Of a stretch of DNA of 64,000 nt, positions 49,519 through 58,512 are shown piece after piece (position 1 is the stretch's first letter; each line of letters starts with the position of its first letter). Source of the stretch: Flavobacteriales bacterium UBA7666. Lineage in GTDB: Bacteria; Bacteroidota; Bacteroidia; Flavobacteriales_D; Crocinitomicaceae. The stretch covers positions 17,944 to 81,943 of the forward strand of contig DLHO01000014.1 in the NCBI GenBank assembly GCA_002483265.1, in the 5' to 3' direction. A model generated the notes under the pieces. That model was not told the DNA's origin. It saw only the letters and a list, made by a program, of their open reading frames with translations, and did no database searches. The translations under genes and the position numbers were made by a program.

Positions 49519-51603
49519 ATGAAATCTAAAATCGTATGCTTGTTGTTTTTGGTGATATCCGGACTATCACTGGCACAATCAAAAAAAATGTATATCTATT
49601 TGGGTAATGAGTATTTCAATAAACTGGATTACGCAAATGCCGTTGAACAATACAAATTAGCACTTTCCGATTCTGTGGCTAGGTCAACAATGACTTATCC
49701 GTATGAAATTCAGGTGACAAACCAAAAATTGTCAAAAACAAAAATACTGGTCGATACTTCATTGAGAGTAACGATGGAACAATACCTGCATCACCACGTG
49801 GCTTGGTGTTATTTCCGTTTACACGATTATCCGAATGCAGAAAAACATCTAAAACTGACAGTTGACGAAAAGGCGTATCCTCATGATAGTTATTACCTGG
49901 CTCAAAGCTATATGAATAACAATAAGTACGATGATGCCATTGCGCAATTCGAAGACTATATCCGTTCTCCGCAGGCAGATGACGAATTATTACACGCTGC
50001 TCAGGTTGCAATGACGGGTTGTTATTTGGCGAAAGAGGAAATTGAAAAAACGCGTGAGATCAGCGTTAAAATGGCTGATACGGCAATCTTCAATAGAGGA
50101 ACTGCGAGTTTTGCAACCATGTATTTCGACAAAGATCAAAAACTCATGTTTACTTCTGCAAGAACAGGAGGAGTTATTTTGAATGAAAAACAACAATCAG
50201 AATATCTGTGTGACCTGTATTGGGTTTCCTTGAATGAAGACAGTACCTGGACAGCACCAACCAACTTTGGTAGACCGTTAAACAGTGCTCAAAATGATGG
50301 TGCCGGGTCTTTCAATAACAACAACGTCATTTTCTATACGCGTTGGAGTGAAGAAAAGAAAACAGAACAGAACATTTACCTTGCCCGAATGATGAATATG
50401 AAGTTCTTCGAGGCATATAAATTAGACTCATCGGTTAATTATCCGGGATACAGAAGTATTCAACCCTATGTTTCCATGGATGGAAGAACCTTGTATTTTT
50501 CATCCAATCGTCCGGGAGGACTTGGAGGAATGGATATTTGGAAGATTGCAATTGATTCTTCAGGGAATACTCACGGTGCTCCGGAGAATTTGGGCGCATT
50601 GATCAATTCGGATCAGGATGAAGTAACCCCGTTTTTCCATGAGGTTTCATCCACTTTGTTCTTCTCCTCAAACGGTCACGGAAGTATTGGTGGATTGGAT
50701 ATTTTCAAATCGCATTACGACCGGGAAACAGAATTTTTCAGTGTACCTGCAAATCTTGGAATGCCCATCAACTCAAGTAGGGATGATGCTTACATGATGT
50801 GGGATTCCCGTTTATCAAAAGGATTTTTCTCTAGCGACAGGGAACCATGTGTTGGCGGAAGCTGTTACGACATCTACGAAGTAGTCAATGAGCCGATCCA
50901 TATTTACCTGAGCGGATATTCATACAATAAAGACACCGAAGAGATCTTGCCGAATGTAAAACTGGCTTTCAAAGATGTGCGCGGAGTTTTCCCTCCTTAT
51001 AACATCGTTACAGATTCCAATGGATACTATGAAAAAGAACTTTCATACGGTGTGGAGTTGTTTATTAAAGGTCAGAAGATCAATTATTTTGCCGATGCAA
51101 CAAGTGTAAACACCAATTCGATTACGCAAACAACAAGCATTACGAGAGATTTTTATTTGAAACCGATTCCTCAGGAAGAAATTGAGATCGAAGGAATTGA
51201 GTATGACTTCAACTCAGATAAATTGAGACCAGCTTCTCAGGCTGTTTTGGATAAATTGTTTGATTTCTTAGAATTGAATAACAACATCATTGTGGAGATC
51301 AACTCACATACGGATGCTCGCGGAAAAGACATCTACAATTTGGATCTGTCTCAAAGAAGAGCGAAATCCTGTGTGGATTATTTGGTTTCCAAAGGAATCG
51401 ATGCCTCTCGTCTGGTTCCGAAAGGATACGGAGAAGCACAGCCCAATCAGTTATATGGACCGGACAAGAAACCTGTATTGGATGCAGAAGGAAAACCGGT
51501 GTTGTTGATTGAAGCATATATCAATACCTTCAAAGTAAAAGCTGAGCGGGAAGTATTACATCAAAAGAACAGAAGAACTTCGTTTAAGGTAATTAACCAA
51601 TAA
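49519..51603 (+). CDS. PorE-like TPR / PD40 / OmpA protein
   Basis: 694 aa. Signal peptide 1-19; TPR helices (about 25-190); WD40/PD40-type beta-propeller with GRTLYFSSNRPGGLGGMDIWK, TLFFSSNGHGSIGGLDIFKS (200-460); a carboxypeptidase-regulatory-like beta-sandwich (460-560); and a C-terminal OmpA domain (IEYDFNSDKLRPASQAVLDKL ... NSHTDARGKDIYNLDLSQRRAKSCVDYLV). The PorE layout links T9SS components to peptidoglycan. It closes the surface operon, 14 bp after the second PorP. Confidence 0.9.
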   Translation: MKSKIVCLLFLVISGLSLAQSKKMYIYLGNEYFNKLDYANAVEQYKLALSDSVARSTMTYPYEIQVTNQKLSKTKILVDTSLRVTMEQYLHHHVAWCYFRLHDYPNAEKHLKLTVDEKAYPHDSYYLAQSYMNNNKYDDAIAQFEDYIRSPQADDELLHAAQVAMTGCYLAKEEIEKTREISVKMADTAIFNRGTASFATMYFDKDQKLMFTSARTGGVILNEKQQSEYLCDLYWVSLNEDSTWTAPTNFGRPLNSAQNDGAGSFNNNNVIFYTRWSEEKKTEQNIYLARMMNMKFFEAYKLDSSVNYPGYRSIQPYVSMDGRTLYFSSNRPGGLGGMDIWKIAIDSSGNTHGAPENLGALINSDQDEVTPFFHEVSSTLFFSSNGHGSIGGLDIFKSHYDRETEFFSVPANLGMPINSSRDDAYMMWDSRLSKGFFSSDREPCVGGSCYDIYEVVNEPIHIYLSGYSYNKDTEEILPNVKLAFKDVRGVFPPYNIVTDSNGYYEKELSYGVELFIKGQKINYFADATSVNTNSITQTTSITRDFYLKPIPQEEIEIEGIEYDFNSDKLRPASQAVLDKLFDFLELNNNIIVEINSHTDARGKDIYNLDLSQRRAKSCVDYLVSKGIDASRLVPKGYGEAQPNQLYGPDKKPVLDAEGKPVLLIEAYINTFKVKAEREVLHQKNRRTSFKVINQ

Positions 51604-51640
51604 TTGAAAATGGAGTCCCGTTAGCTATATCGGGATGAGA

Positions 51641-51678
51641 ATTGAAAAGAGCTTCGCGTATTCTTCTTTTCAATTTTA
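51641..51678. terminator. Terminator-type hairpin after the surface operon
   Basis: ATTGAAAAGA (51641-51650) pairs with TCTTTTCAAT (51665-51674), followed by T's. It could serve both the operon and the convergent rhodanese gene. Confidence 0.6.
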
Positions 51679-51690
51679 CATTTTCAATTT

Positions 51691-51999
51691 TCAATTAAAA
51701 TAAGTCCACGAAACGCCATTCTTAAAGATGGTAGTGCGTTCTTTTTGCGCATTCATATAAGAAGTTGCTTGTTGAGCACTTTCTCCGCTTTCACAGACAA
51801 AAATCACGGTATCGTATTTCAATAATTCGGCTTTGTGTTTTTCCAATTCAGGCAGAGGAATGTTAATGCCCGTAGAAGCATGTCCTTGTCTCCAAATCCC
51901 CTCGCTTCGAACATCTACAACGAGTGTTTTCCCATTGGTCGTTTTTTGATTGCAAGCGAATAGGGCAGGGAACACAAGAAGTAACAAAAGAACTTTCAT
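51691..51999 (-). CDS. Rhodanese-domain lipoprotein
   Basis: 102 aa from ATG 51999 (a TTG at 52023 is possible). Signal ends LFAC, a lipobox; then a single rhodanese domain with LVVDVRSEGIWRQGHASTGINIPLPEL and active-site loop VFVCESGESAQQATSY (catalytic Cys in VCESGES). It transfers sulphane sulphur or acts as a regulatory phosphatase-like fold on the periplasmic side. A single gene between two PorE-like genes. Confidence 0.85.
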   Translation of the reverse strand: MKVLLLLLVFPALFACNQKTTNGKTLVVDVRSEGIWRQGHASTGINIPLPELEKHKAELLKYDTVIFVCESGESAQQATSYMNAQKERTTIFKNGVSWTYFN

Positions 52000-52019
52000 A
52001 CGAGAAATTTGAAATAAAG

Positions 52020-52114
52020 ACAATTATAAATTATTAATGAAACAATTATCAAGGGAATTCTAAGAATGTAAAAAGAATCCCTTGATAATTGATAATTACT
52101 TCATTGATAATTAG
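52020..52114. repeat. Dispersed inverted repeat, family III
   Basis: CAATTATCAAGGG pairs with CCCTTGATAATTGATAATT, and TTAATGAAACAATTATC recurs. It lies between the rhodanese gene and the PorE-like gene on the minus strand. Confidence 0.55.
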
Positions 52115-52118
52115 AAGA

Positions 52119-54167
52119 TCACATTCCCTGAATCAAGAACTCCGTTCTACGATTCTTCGCTTTATTCTCAGGAGTATCGTTCGCTACTTTCGGACTTGCT
52201 TCTCCAATTCCTTTTGCTTCCAATCGATTATCTTCAATTCCTAAAGAGATCAGGTAGTTTTTAACTCCTTTTGCACGTCGGTCCGAAAGGTCTAAGTTCT
52301 TCGCATCATCACCATCACTATCCGTGTGACCCTGGATCATGATTTTAATACTTGGATTTGTTTTCAGGAAGCGGGCAAACTCTCTAAGAATAAAACGAGA
52401 TTTGGTAGAAAGAACATCCGAGTTATAATCGTACAAGATATCATTGATCGTATATGCTTCACCAACTTTCAGTTCTTTCACTTCCAGTTTATTGTTTACA
52501 CGATTCTCTTTCTTCTGGATTTCCTCTTTTGTAATCAGCTTGGAGTCAAAAGCAGCACCGTCTTTCTTCACGGAAACCATGATGTCCTGAGGTTTATCCG
52601 TTTTTACAACTACTGCAAATTTTCCGTCGTTTCCGTTTACACGGACCTGTTCTACTTTGTCCGAATTTTCGTAAGCAACTTCAATAGTCGCATTTTCGAT
52701 CGGTTTTCCACTTGGGTCTTTCAAATCTCCCTTGATAATCGTCACTGATTTCGGACGTGCTTCCTGATAAAGATCAAAGCCGTAAATATCCCATTTTCCT
52801 TGTTGTTGAGAAGAGAAATAAGCCAGCTTTCCATCCGTAGAAACAAAGATTCCAACTTCATCTCCTTTGGAATTGATCGGGTAACCGATATTTTTTGGTT
52901 TGCTCCAAACACCGTTTTCTTCACGCATGTAGAAAATATCCAAGCCACCAACTCCTTTACGGTCGTCAGAAACCGTGGAAACAAAATACAAGGTTTCACT
53001 ATCTTGGTGAAGGAACGGACTTTTGTCTTTCCCAGCTGTATTGATCTCATCAAAAGGTCTTGGAGCTCCCCAGGTTCCGTCTGCATTTCTTTTTACAATA
53101 AATACATCGTTGTCTTTTGTTGTTCTTCTATTGGCAGTATAAAACAAAGTATTTCCGTCTGCTGACAAAGAAGGCTGTGCTTCCCAGCCGTCGGGTGTAT
53201 TGATTTTGGGACCTAAATTTACTAAGTCTGACCATTGATAATCCTTCGGATTGGGACCTGTTTTCTGGTAGGTCGTTGAATATAAATCACAATTCATATA
53301 CGGCTGACCGTTTACTTCCGTTTTCTTACAGGCACAAATGATCATTTCCTTGTTATCTACAGAAACGGTTGCGCCTCCATAACTTTGAAAATCTCCTTTG
53401 TTAAACGGTTTTTCAAATGATTTTCCTCCATCAAATGCAATTGCATCATCGGTTCTACTGGAGAAAGTATAGACTTCCTGCATATTGGAAACAACGTCGC
53501 CCAGATTCTTCAAGTCTTGTTTACGGGTGTAAAACATCAATAAGTTGTCAGGAGAGATCATGGGTAAATACTCATCATCTTTGTCCGTACTTACACCGGT
53601 CACTTTTTTCGGGTTGAAAGGAACTTCTTTGCTGAGCATTTCCGTTTCCTCTTTCTGTGAAGCCAGTAATTTTTTCACATCGGCAAGTTGCTTGGTATAT
53701 TCTGTTGCATATCTGGAGTTATCATTGTTTTTAAATGCAATGAATTTTTCAAACCACGCATTTGCAGCCTCTTTTTGTTCTTGAGTGTAATTGATTACTC
53801 CCAAATAATAATAGATGTTGGAATGGTAATCCGGACACAGGGAAGCCGCTTTTTCAAATAATTCTTCTGCTCTTTGGAAGCTGCGATCTCCTAATGAAGG
53901 ATTGGGATTGGTCTCATAAGCCTTGGAACCTGTCGTATAGGCATACATTGCAAATTCATAATACGGTCCTGCATTGTCCGGCTCAGATTCAATTGCTTTA
54001 CCGAAATTTTCAGCTGCCGACTTACTGTCCGGAGAATTGTGTCCGGCAATGATCAGTTTTTGAGTTTTTTTTGAAGGTGCTAAACACGAAGGATCTTCTT
54101 CCTGCGCGTAAAATGAGTTTATGAAAGCAAGAGAAATTCCTGCAATAAATAAGTAGTTCTTCCACAT
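52119..54167 (-). CDS. Second PorE-like TPR / PD40 / OmpA protein
   Basis: 682 aa from ATG 54167 (MWKNYLF signal to FYA-Q); TTG 54197 and ATG 54173 are less likely. Same domain order as the gene at 49519: TPR helices, PD40 propeller (DGNTLFYTANRRTTKDNDVFIVKR, TLYFVSTVSDDRKGVGGLDIFYM, LAYFSSQQQGKWDIYGFD), regulatory beta-sandwich and OmpA domain (LYDYNSDVLSTKSRFILREFARFL ... GHTDSDGDDAKNLDLSDRRAKGVKNYLI). Probably binds peptidoglycan and the T9SS periplasmic face. It is a separate unit, convergent with the surface operon. Confidence 0.9.
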   Translation of the reverse strand: MWKNYLFIAGISLAFINSFYAQEEDPSCLAPSKKTQKLIIAGHNSPDSKSAAENFGKAIESEPDNAGPYYEFAMYAYTTGSKAYETNPNPSLGDRSFQRAEELFEKAASLCPDYHSNIYYYLGVINYTQEQKEAANAWFEKFIAFKNNDNSRYATEYTKQLADVKKLLASQKEETEMLSKEVPFNPKKVTGVSTDKDDEYLPMISPDNLLMFYTRKQDLKNLGDVVSNMQEVYTFSSRTDDAIAFDGGKSFEKPFNKGDFQSYGGATVSVDNKEMIICACKKTEVNGQPYMNCDLYSTTYQKTGPNPKDYQWSDLVNLGPKINTPDGWEAQPSLSADGNTLFYTANRRTTKDNDVFIVKRNADGTWGAPRPFDEINTAGKDKSPFLHQDSETLYFVSTVSDDRKGVGGLDIFYMREENGVWSKPKNIGYPINSKGDEVGIFVSTDGKLAYFSSQQQGKWDIYGFDLYQEARPKSVTIIKGDLKDPSGKPIENATIEVAYENSDKVEQVRVNGNDGKFAVVVKTDKPQDIMVSVKKDGAAFDSKLITKEEIQKKENRVNNKLEVKELKVGEAYTINDILYDYNSDVLSTKSRFILREFARFLKTNPSIKIMIQGHTDSDGDDAKNLDLSDRRAKGVKNYLISLGIEDNRLEAKGIGEASPKVANDTPENKAKNRRTEFLIQGM

Positions 54168-54252
54168 ATGCATTAAAATACAGTTCGAATCAGGCAATAA
54201 TTATGCCCAATTAACTATATCGTATTTTTAGCGAAAAGGTTACTCATTTTCT

Positions 54253-54334
54253 AAAGAAAGTTCAAAAGTTAAAATGTTCAAAAGTTCAAATCAATTCAAC
54301 TCTTTGAACTTTTTCAACCTTTTTGAACTTGTTT
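54253..54334. repeat. Imperfect inverted repeat, family V
   Basis: AAGTTCAAAAGTT/ AAAGTTCAAAT against CTTTGAACTTTTTCAACC/ TTTTTGAACTTG: multiple complementary CAAAAGTTCAAA/TTTGAACTTTT segments that could form a long hairpin. Confidence 0.5.
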
Positions 54335-54371
54335 CTGGTACGATTTTTTCTTGTAACTGAAATCCATAATC

Positions 54372-54408
54372 CATAATTAGGAATTCGTAATTAGGAATTC
54401 GTAATTTT
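54372..54408. repeat. Dispersed intergenic repeat, family IV
   Basis: TAATTAGGAATTCGTAATT is repeated twice head-to-tail here, related to 22818, 35952 and 60051. Confidence 0.55.
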
Positions 54409-54415
54409 AAAAAAA

Positions 54416-54925
54416 ATGAAGCCGATGAAAACCAAATTTATACTCTATAGTTTTAGCCTTTTACTGCTTAGTTTCTTTATTCCCAATAAGCTGAATGCGC
54501 AAAAAGATTGCAGCGAGCAAAAAGTAGGAAGATCTTATTTCAGCATTTGCTCCAATAGTATCGTAACAGAGAAGAAGAAACTGTTTTTGACCACCAAGGC
54601 CATTCCAAAGAAGATTGATGGTAAAAACACTTTTAAAGTGGTTCATTACTATGTTTCAAATAGAAAAACCTCCGAAACAGATGAGATTTTCTTAGAATAC
54701 AGCAAATTCTTAAATAACCTGGAATCTCACGAATTTTTCATCAATGGAAAAGAATTTACAGGAATACTGAAAATCGCTCTTCCGTTTAAAAATGAAGGGG
54801 TCAGCACGCTGTATGATGGATACGATTTACTTTCGGTTGAATTCAAAGAAGGAAGATTTGTCTCCAAAAGCAAATTGACCGATGTGGAATTGGAAAAAGA
54901 AAAAGCCGTAATTCGCCCGCAATAA
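54416..54925 (+). CDS. Secreted protein of unknown function (169 aa)
   Basis: Not recognised. Signal peptide (KFILYSFSLLLLSFFIPNKLNA-Q). The mature part is beta-rich with two Cys (DCSEQK, FSICSNS) that may pair, and a central lysine-rich GKNTFKVVHYYVSNRKTSE stretch; no domain I can name. Start at ATG 54416 or 54425 (MKTKF). Directly followed by the 88-bp tandem repeats and then the ankyrin gene. Periplasmic by prediction. Confidence 0.65.
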   Translation: MKPMKTKFILYSFSLLLLSFFIPNKLNAQKDCSEQKVGRSYFSICSNSIVTEKKKLFLTTKAIPKKIDGKNTFKVVHYYVSNRKTSETDEIFLEYSKFLNNLESHEFFINGKEFTGILKIALPFKNEGVSTLYDGYDLLSVEFKEGRFVSKSKLTDVELEKEKAVIRPQ

Positions 54926-54928
54926 GAA

Positions 54929-55135
54929 CCAGCCATGGCTGGTGAAGACTGAGCAAAGCAATAACAAATTGCTTTAGACGAAGGACAACAAGCATCAGCG
55001 CAGTTAAAAAAAGCAATCCGCCATGGCTGGTGAAGACTGAGCAAAGCAATGACAAATTGCTTTAGGCGAAGGACAACAAGCATCAGCGCAGTTAAAAAAA
55101 AGCAATCCGCCGTGGCTGGTGAAGACTGAGCAAAG
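54929..55135 (+). repeat. 88-bp tandem repeat, about 2.3 copies
   Basis: Unit starts CCATGGCTGGTGAAGACTGAG at 54933, 55021 and, diverged, 55110 (periods 88 and 89). Each carries a palindrome around CCATGG (first copy CCAGCCATGGCTGG, 54929-54942) and an AGCAAT-AACA-AATTGCT hairpin. It lies between the 169-aa gene and the ankyrin gene. Confidence 0.85.
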
Positions 55136-55168
55136 ATCTTGATAAGCAAAATAATTCTACCCATTTTT

Positions 55169-57274
55169 ATGAAATACCTACTACTTAGTTTCTTACTAAT
55201 TTCCTCATTTTTGATTCGCGCACAAGAGGATGAAGATGAACCGAATACAGCCGAAAAACCAGAGGTCGAATCGCCTTTGGTAAAAGCTGTAAGAGCTAAA
55301 AATCTGGTCGAGGTAAAACGTTTGGTTGAAGCCGGTGCAGATGTGAATGAGGGAAGCAATCCCTACGATCGGAATCCATGTCCCTTATCAATAGCTGTTT
55401 ATGATAATTCACAGCAAATTGCTAAATACCTCTTGTCAAAAGGTGCTTCTGCACGCTATGGCTTATGTGATGCTATTGAAACGGGAGATGTAGCCTGGGT
55501 TCAGACACTCATTGGTCACGGATTCAAATGTTCCGAAGGAGTACTGAATGCAGTAGAGGCAAATAAGCCGGAAATGGTTCGCTTCTTGGTTGAACAAGGC
55601 TTTAATGTCAATTTCTCGCAAAAAAGAAGAACTGGCCTATTCCGTAAACACTATGTTTCTCCAATGAGTGCTGCTATCAGTATGAATTCGAATGATATGG
55701 TTTACTACCTGGTAAAAGGCGGGGCAGATATCGATGAGCCATTTGCCTATGCAGTGGAAGGAGCGCATATCAAATTAGGCCAGCAACTGATCGACTTGAA
55801 CCTAAGCAGGGATAAAATGTTTTTGAGTTGTTTTCAGAATAAATCCCTGGTTTTAGCAAAATACTGTATTCAGAAAGGGGTAGATAAAAACGTGCTCGAT
55901 AAAGAGGGATTGAATGCATATCACTATTCTGTGAAAGCGGGTTACAAGGAAGGAATGGATTATTGCATTCAGGAATTGAAACTGGATCCGAATAAAAAAA
56001 CTGGAGCAAATGAAACACCTTTAATGCTGGCATGCTATTCCGGAAGTTTATTGGTGTTTAATGAAGTGTTTACTGCTCAGAAAGGAACATTGGAGGCCCT
56101 GGATGTGGAAGGAGAGACGGCTCTTTTTTATGCAGTGAGGTCAGGGAATTTGGCAATCATTGAGTATTTGATTGCAGCCGGAGCAAATATAAACCATCAA
56201 AGCACGGTTGGAAATACGGTTTTTATGGAATCAGTTGGCAGGGATAAAAAAGAAGTGTATGATTTCCTGAAACAGTCAAACCCTGATTTGAAACTCAAGA
56301 ACAATAAAGGTCAGAATATCATCAGTTTCCTAATGTCCTCTGATAATTCAAAGGAAATTTTGGAATTGAATGATAAAGGAGCTTCACTCGATGTGAGATC
56401 ACTGAGTGGGGAAACAATGGCTTTCTATGCAATGAATACGTCAAACATGGATTTATTGGTTCGTGCAAAGAATAGCGGAGCGAGCATGGATGCTTATGAT
56501 GCGAGTGGACTGCGGCCGCGTACTTCCAATACCGAAATTATCAAGTTTGCAGTAGCAAACGGATGCAATCCGAATCGGGAAGATACTTGGGGCGATTCCT
56601 ACCTGACTCAGGCACTGAAAGACAATCAAATTGATTTGGCCTTGTTTTTAATTCGAAACGGGGCTGATGTGAATTGGACAAAACGGGAAGGGGAGCCTTT
56701 GGTATTCATGATTGTAAGAAGAAACTACCTGGCGGGAGTTCAGCTGTTAGTGGATAATGGCGTAAAATTGAATACGGTTAATCCCAAGGGAGAAAGTTTA
56801 ATGGATATCGCCATAGAAAAAGGAGATGCCGGGATTGTGAACTATTTAAAAGGAAAGGGAGCACTCACAAAGAAAGAATTGGCAGAATTGGAAATCATCC
56901 GTTCAAAGGAAATCCTGAAACTGGATCAATTGATTGCCGATAAAAACATGACGGAAGTACTTGCCCTTTTGAATAAGTACCCTGAAATCAACCTTTCAAA
57001 AACTCAAGTAAGTAATCTCGCTGTTTTGAGTGTGGAAAAAATCAACTTGCCCTTGTTGCAACGCTTGATAGAAAAGGAGGGAATGAATATCAATCAACCC
57101 TTAAATTTTCAGGAGCAAAATTTACTCCACATCGCTGCCGGAACAGGAAATCTGGATTTGATTCGACTCTTGATCAATAAAGGAGCAGATTATAAGAAGA
57201 AAGATGCCTACGACAAACTGCCGGTAGATTACGCGAAATCGAAAGAAGTGAAAAAGTATTTAAAGGGACTTTAA
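55169..57274 (+). CDS. Secreted ankyrin-repeat protein
   Basis: 701 aa from ATG 55169 (MKYLLLSFLLISSFLIRA-Q signal); the upstream TTG at 55139 starts within the repeat region and is rejected. Ankyrin repeats run through most of the chain: LVEVKRLVEAGADVNEG, DMVYYLVKGGADIDEP, TALFYAVRSGNLAIIEYLIAAGANINHQ, DLALFLIRNGADVNWT, LLHIAAGTGNLDLIRLLINKGADYKKKDA; roughly 15 to 18 units. It is predicted periplasmic or surface protein-binding scaffold. Partner unknown. Confidence 0.9.
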   Translation: MKYLLLSFLLISSFLIRAQEDEDEPNTAEKPEVESPLVKAVRAKNLVEVKRLVEAGADVNEGSNPYDRNPCPLSIAVYDNSQQIAKYLLSKGASARYGLCDAIETGDVAWVQTLIGHGFKCSEGVLNAVEANKPEMVRFLVEQGFNVNFSQKRRTGLFRKHYVSPMSAAISMNSNDMVYYLVKGGADIDEPFAYAVEGAHIKLGQQLIDLNLSRDKMFLSCFQNKSLVLAKYCIQKGVDKNVLDKEGLNAYHYSVKAGYKEGMDYCIQELKLDPNKKTGANETPLMLACYSGSLLVFNEVFTAQKGTLEALDVEGETALFYAVRSGNLAIIEYLIAAGANINHQSTVGNTVFMESVGRDKKEVYDFLKQSNPDLKLKNNKGQNIISFLMSSDNSKEILELNDKGASLDVRSLSGETMAFYAMNTSNMDLLVRAKNSGASMDAYDASGLRPRTSNTEIIKFAVANGCNPNREDTWGDSYLTQALKDNQIDLALFLIRNGADVNWTKREGEPLVFMIVRRNYLAGVQLLVDNGVKLNTVNPKGESLMDIAIEKGDAGIVNYLKGKGALTKKELAELEIIRSKEILKLDQLIADKNMTEVLALLNKYPEINLSKTQVSNLAVLSVEKINLPLLQRLIEKEGMNINQPLNFQEQNLLHIAAGTGNLDLIRLLINKGADYKKKDAYDKLPVDYAKSKEVKKYLKGL

Positions 57275-57277
57275 ATA

Positions 57278-57360
57278 CTTAATTATCAATTATCAATGGA
57301 GCAATTATCAAGAGGATTCCTCGTCTTGATAATTGATAATTACCTCATTGATAATTAGAA
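57278..57360. repeat. Dispersed inverted repeat, family III
   Basis: AATTATCAATTATCAATGGAGCAATTATCAAGAGG is mirrored by GTCTTGATAATTGATAATTACC. Located at the end of the ankyrin gene and may terminate it. Confidence 0.65.
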
Positions 57361-57370
57361 AAAATGATTT

Positions 57371-57399
57371 AAAGGTGATTGAGCGGAGTCGAAATCCCT
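57371..57399 (+). repeat. Dispersed repeat, family I (short copy)
   Basis: AAAGGTGATTGAGCGGAGTCGAA, matching 62304-62333 in 20 or so positions. Confidence 0.6.
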
Positions 57400-57405
57400 T
57401 TTAAA

Positions 57406-58047
57406 TTATTTTTTGCGGGCGATCATAATCCCGTCCCGGATCGGAAGTAGTATATTCTCTACCCGTTCATCCTGGTGGATCAATTCATTGAACTCCTTCA
57501 ATAACTGGGTGTCTTTGTCAATTTTCCCTTCTGTTTGCACTACTTTTCCGGACCACAAAACGTTGTCAGAGAAGATATATCCGCCCGGTTTCACTTTGTC
57601 AAAAACTAGGTTGTAGTAATGGATGTAATTGAGTTTGTCTGCATCAATGAAAACCAGGTCAAATTGCTCGTCCATTTGTGGAATTTCTTCCATGGCGTTG
57701 CAAATGCGGTAATCCACTTTGGAAGCGTAGTCACTTTCAGAAATATAGTCGCGAACGAAGTCTTCCAACTGGGCATTGATATCCAGCGTAATAATTTTTC
57801 CGTTTTCGGTCAATCCTTCCGCCATACATAAAGCAGAATATCCTGTGTAGGTTCCAATTTCCAGAATTCGTTCCGGTCGAATCATTTTAGAAAGTAAACT
57901 CAATAAACGTCCCTGAAAATGTCCGCTCAGCATACGGGGCTGCAGAATGTTTACGTGCGTGTCACGATTCAGTTTGGCCAAAAGAGCAGATTCTGCCGTG
58001 GTGTGAGCACAACAGTAATCGTCCAATGCTTCATCAATAAACTCCAT
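57406..58047 (-). CDS. O-methyltransferase (class I, catechol-type)
   Basis: 213 aa. SAM-binding motif EIGTYTGYSALCMAEGL, acidic post-motif LDIN, and metal/catalytic region VFIDADKLNYIHYYNLVFDKVKPGGYIFSDNVLWSGKV, as in Mg-dependent catechol or caffeoyl-CoA-type O-methyltransferases. Soluble. Substrate unknown. Its stop is separated by a short gap from a family I repeat; it starts 6 bp after the DUF1569 gene. Confidence 0.9.
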   Translation of the reverse strand: MEFIDEALDDYCCAHTTAESALLAKLNRDTHVNILQPRMLSGHFQGRLLSLLSKMIRPERILEIGTYTGYSALCMAEGLTENGKIITLDINAQLEDFVRDYISESDYASKVDYRICNAMEEIPQMDEQFDLVFIDADKLNYIHYYNLVFDKVKPGGYIFSDNVLWSGKVVQTEGKIDKDTQLLKEFNELIHQDERVENILLPIRDGIMIARKK

Positions 58048-58053
58048 GATAAT

Positions 58054-58509
58054 TTATACTCCGAATTGTTGTAAATGATGGTCGAGGTGTTTGTACATTC
58101 CCAATCCCCATTGTTCTTTGGTAATAGTTCCGAAAAAAGAATGCGGAGCATCCGTACATTTATCCATTCCACCTTCCTGAAAAGCTGTCAAATGATCAAT
58201 CAATTCCTGCTTCGCTTTTTCAAAATCAGAAGTAGTGGTAATAATAAAATCTTTATGCGTGGGACCGTTTTTAGGAATCGGTTTGTCGTTATAGAAAGAT
58301 TTTTTCATCATGCTTCCCATGACATAACTCAGAAAAATGCGTTTCAATTCCTTTTCACCACGCGCCACTTTCATCGTTTCACTGCAATGATCCAACATCT
58401 GAGTTGCATTCATTTTTCCCCAAAGCGCAGGTGTATCTGCCTGGATTTGATTGATTCGATCAATGCTTTTATCCAAAGCCTGTTTCGAAAAAAGAGTTTT
58501 CATTATCAT
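58054..58509 (-). CDS. DUF1569 (DinB-like) protein
   Basis: 151 aa; ATG 58509 or ATG 58503 start. The four-helix-bundle pattern with ALWGKMNATQMLDHCSETMKVARGEK and a C-terminal HSFFGTITKEQWGLGMYKHLDHHLQQFGV carries His residues of the DinB-like metal site (DHCSE, H in KHLDHHL). Probably a metal-dependent thiol enzyme or stress protein; the function of DUF1569 is not known. It lies between a FkbM-like methyltransferase and an O-methyltransferase in the same operon. Confidence 0.8.
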   Translation of the reverse strand: MIMKTLFSKQALDKSIDRINQIQADTPALWGKMNATQMLDHCSETMKVARGEKELKRIFLSYVMGSMMKKSFYNDKPIPKNGPTHKDFIITTTSDFEKAKQELIDHLTAFQEGGMDKCTDAPHSFFGTITKEQWGLGMYKHLDHHLQQFGV

Positions 58510-58512
58510 AGT

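Noticed and set aside
52326..52748. 140-codon plus-strand ORF
   Set aside because: It is antisense to the OmpA region of the PorE-like gene, whose motifs are intact.
54727..55359. 210-codon minus-strand ORF with internal repeats
   Set aside because: It is antisense to two secreted-protein genes, and its repeats are only the translated 88-bp DNA repeats.
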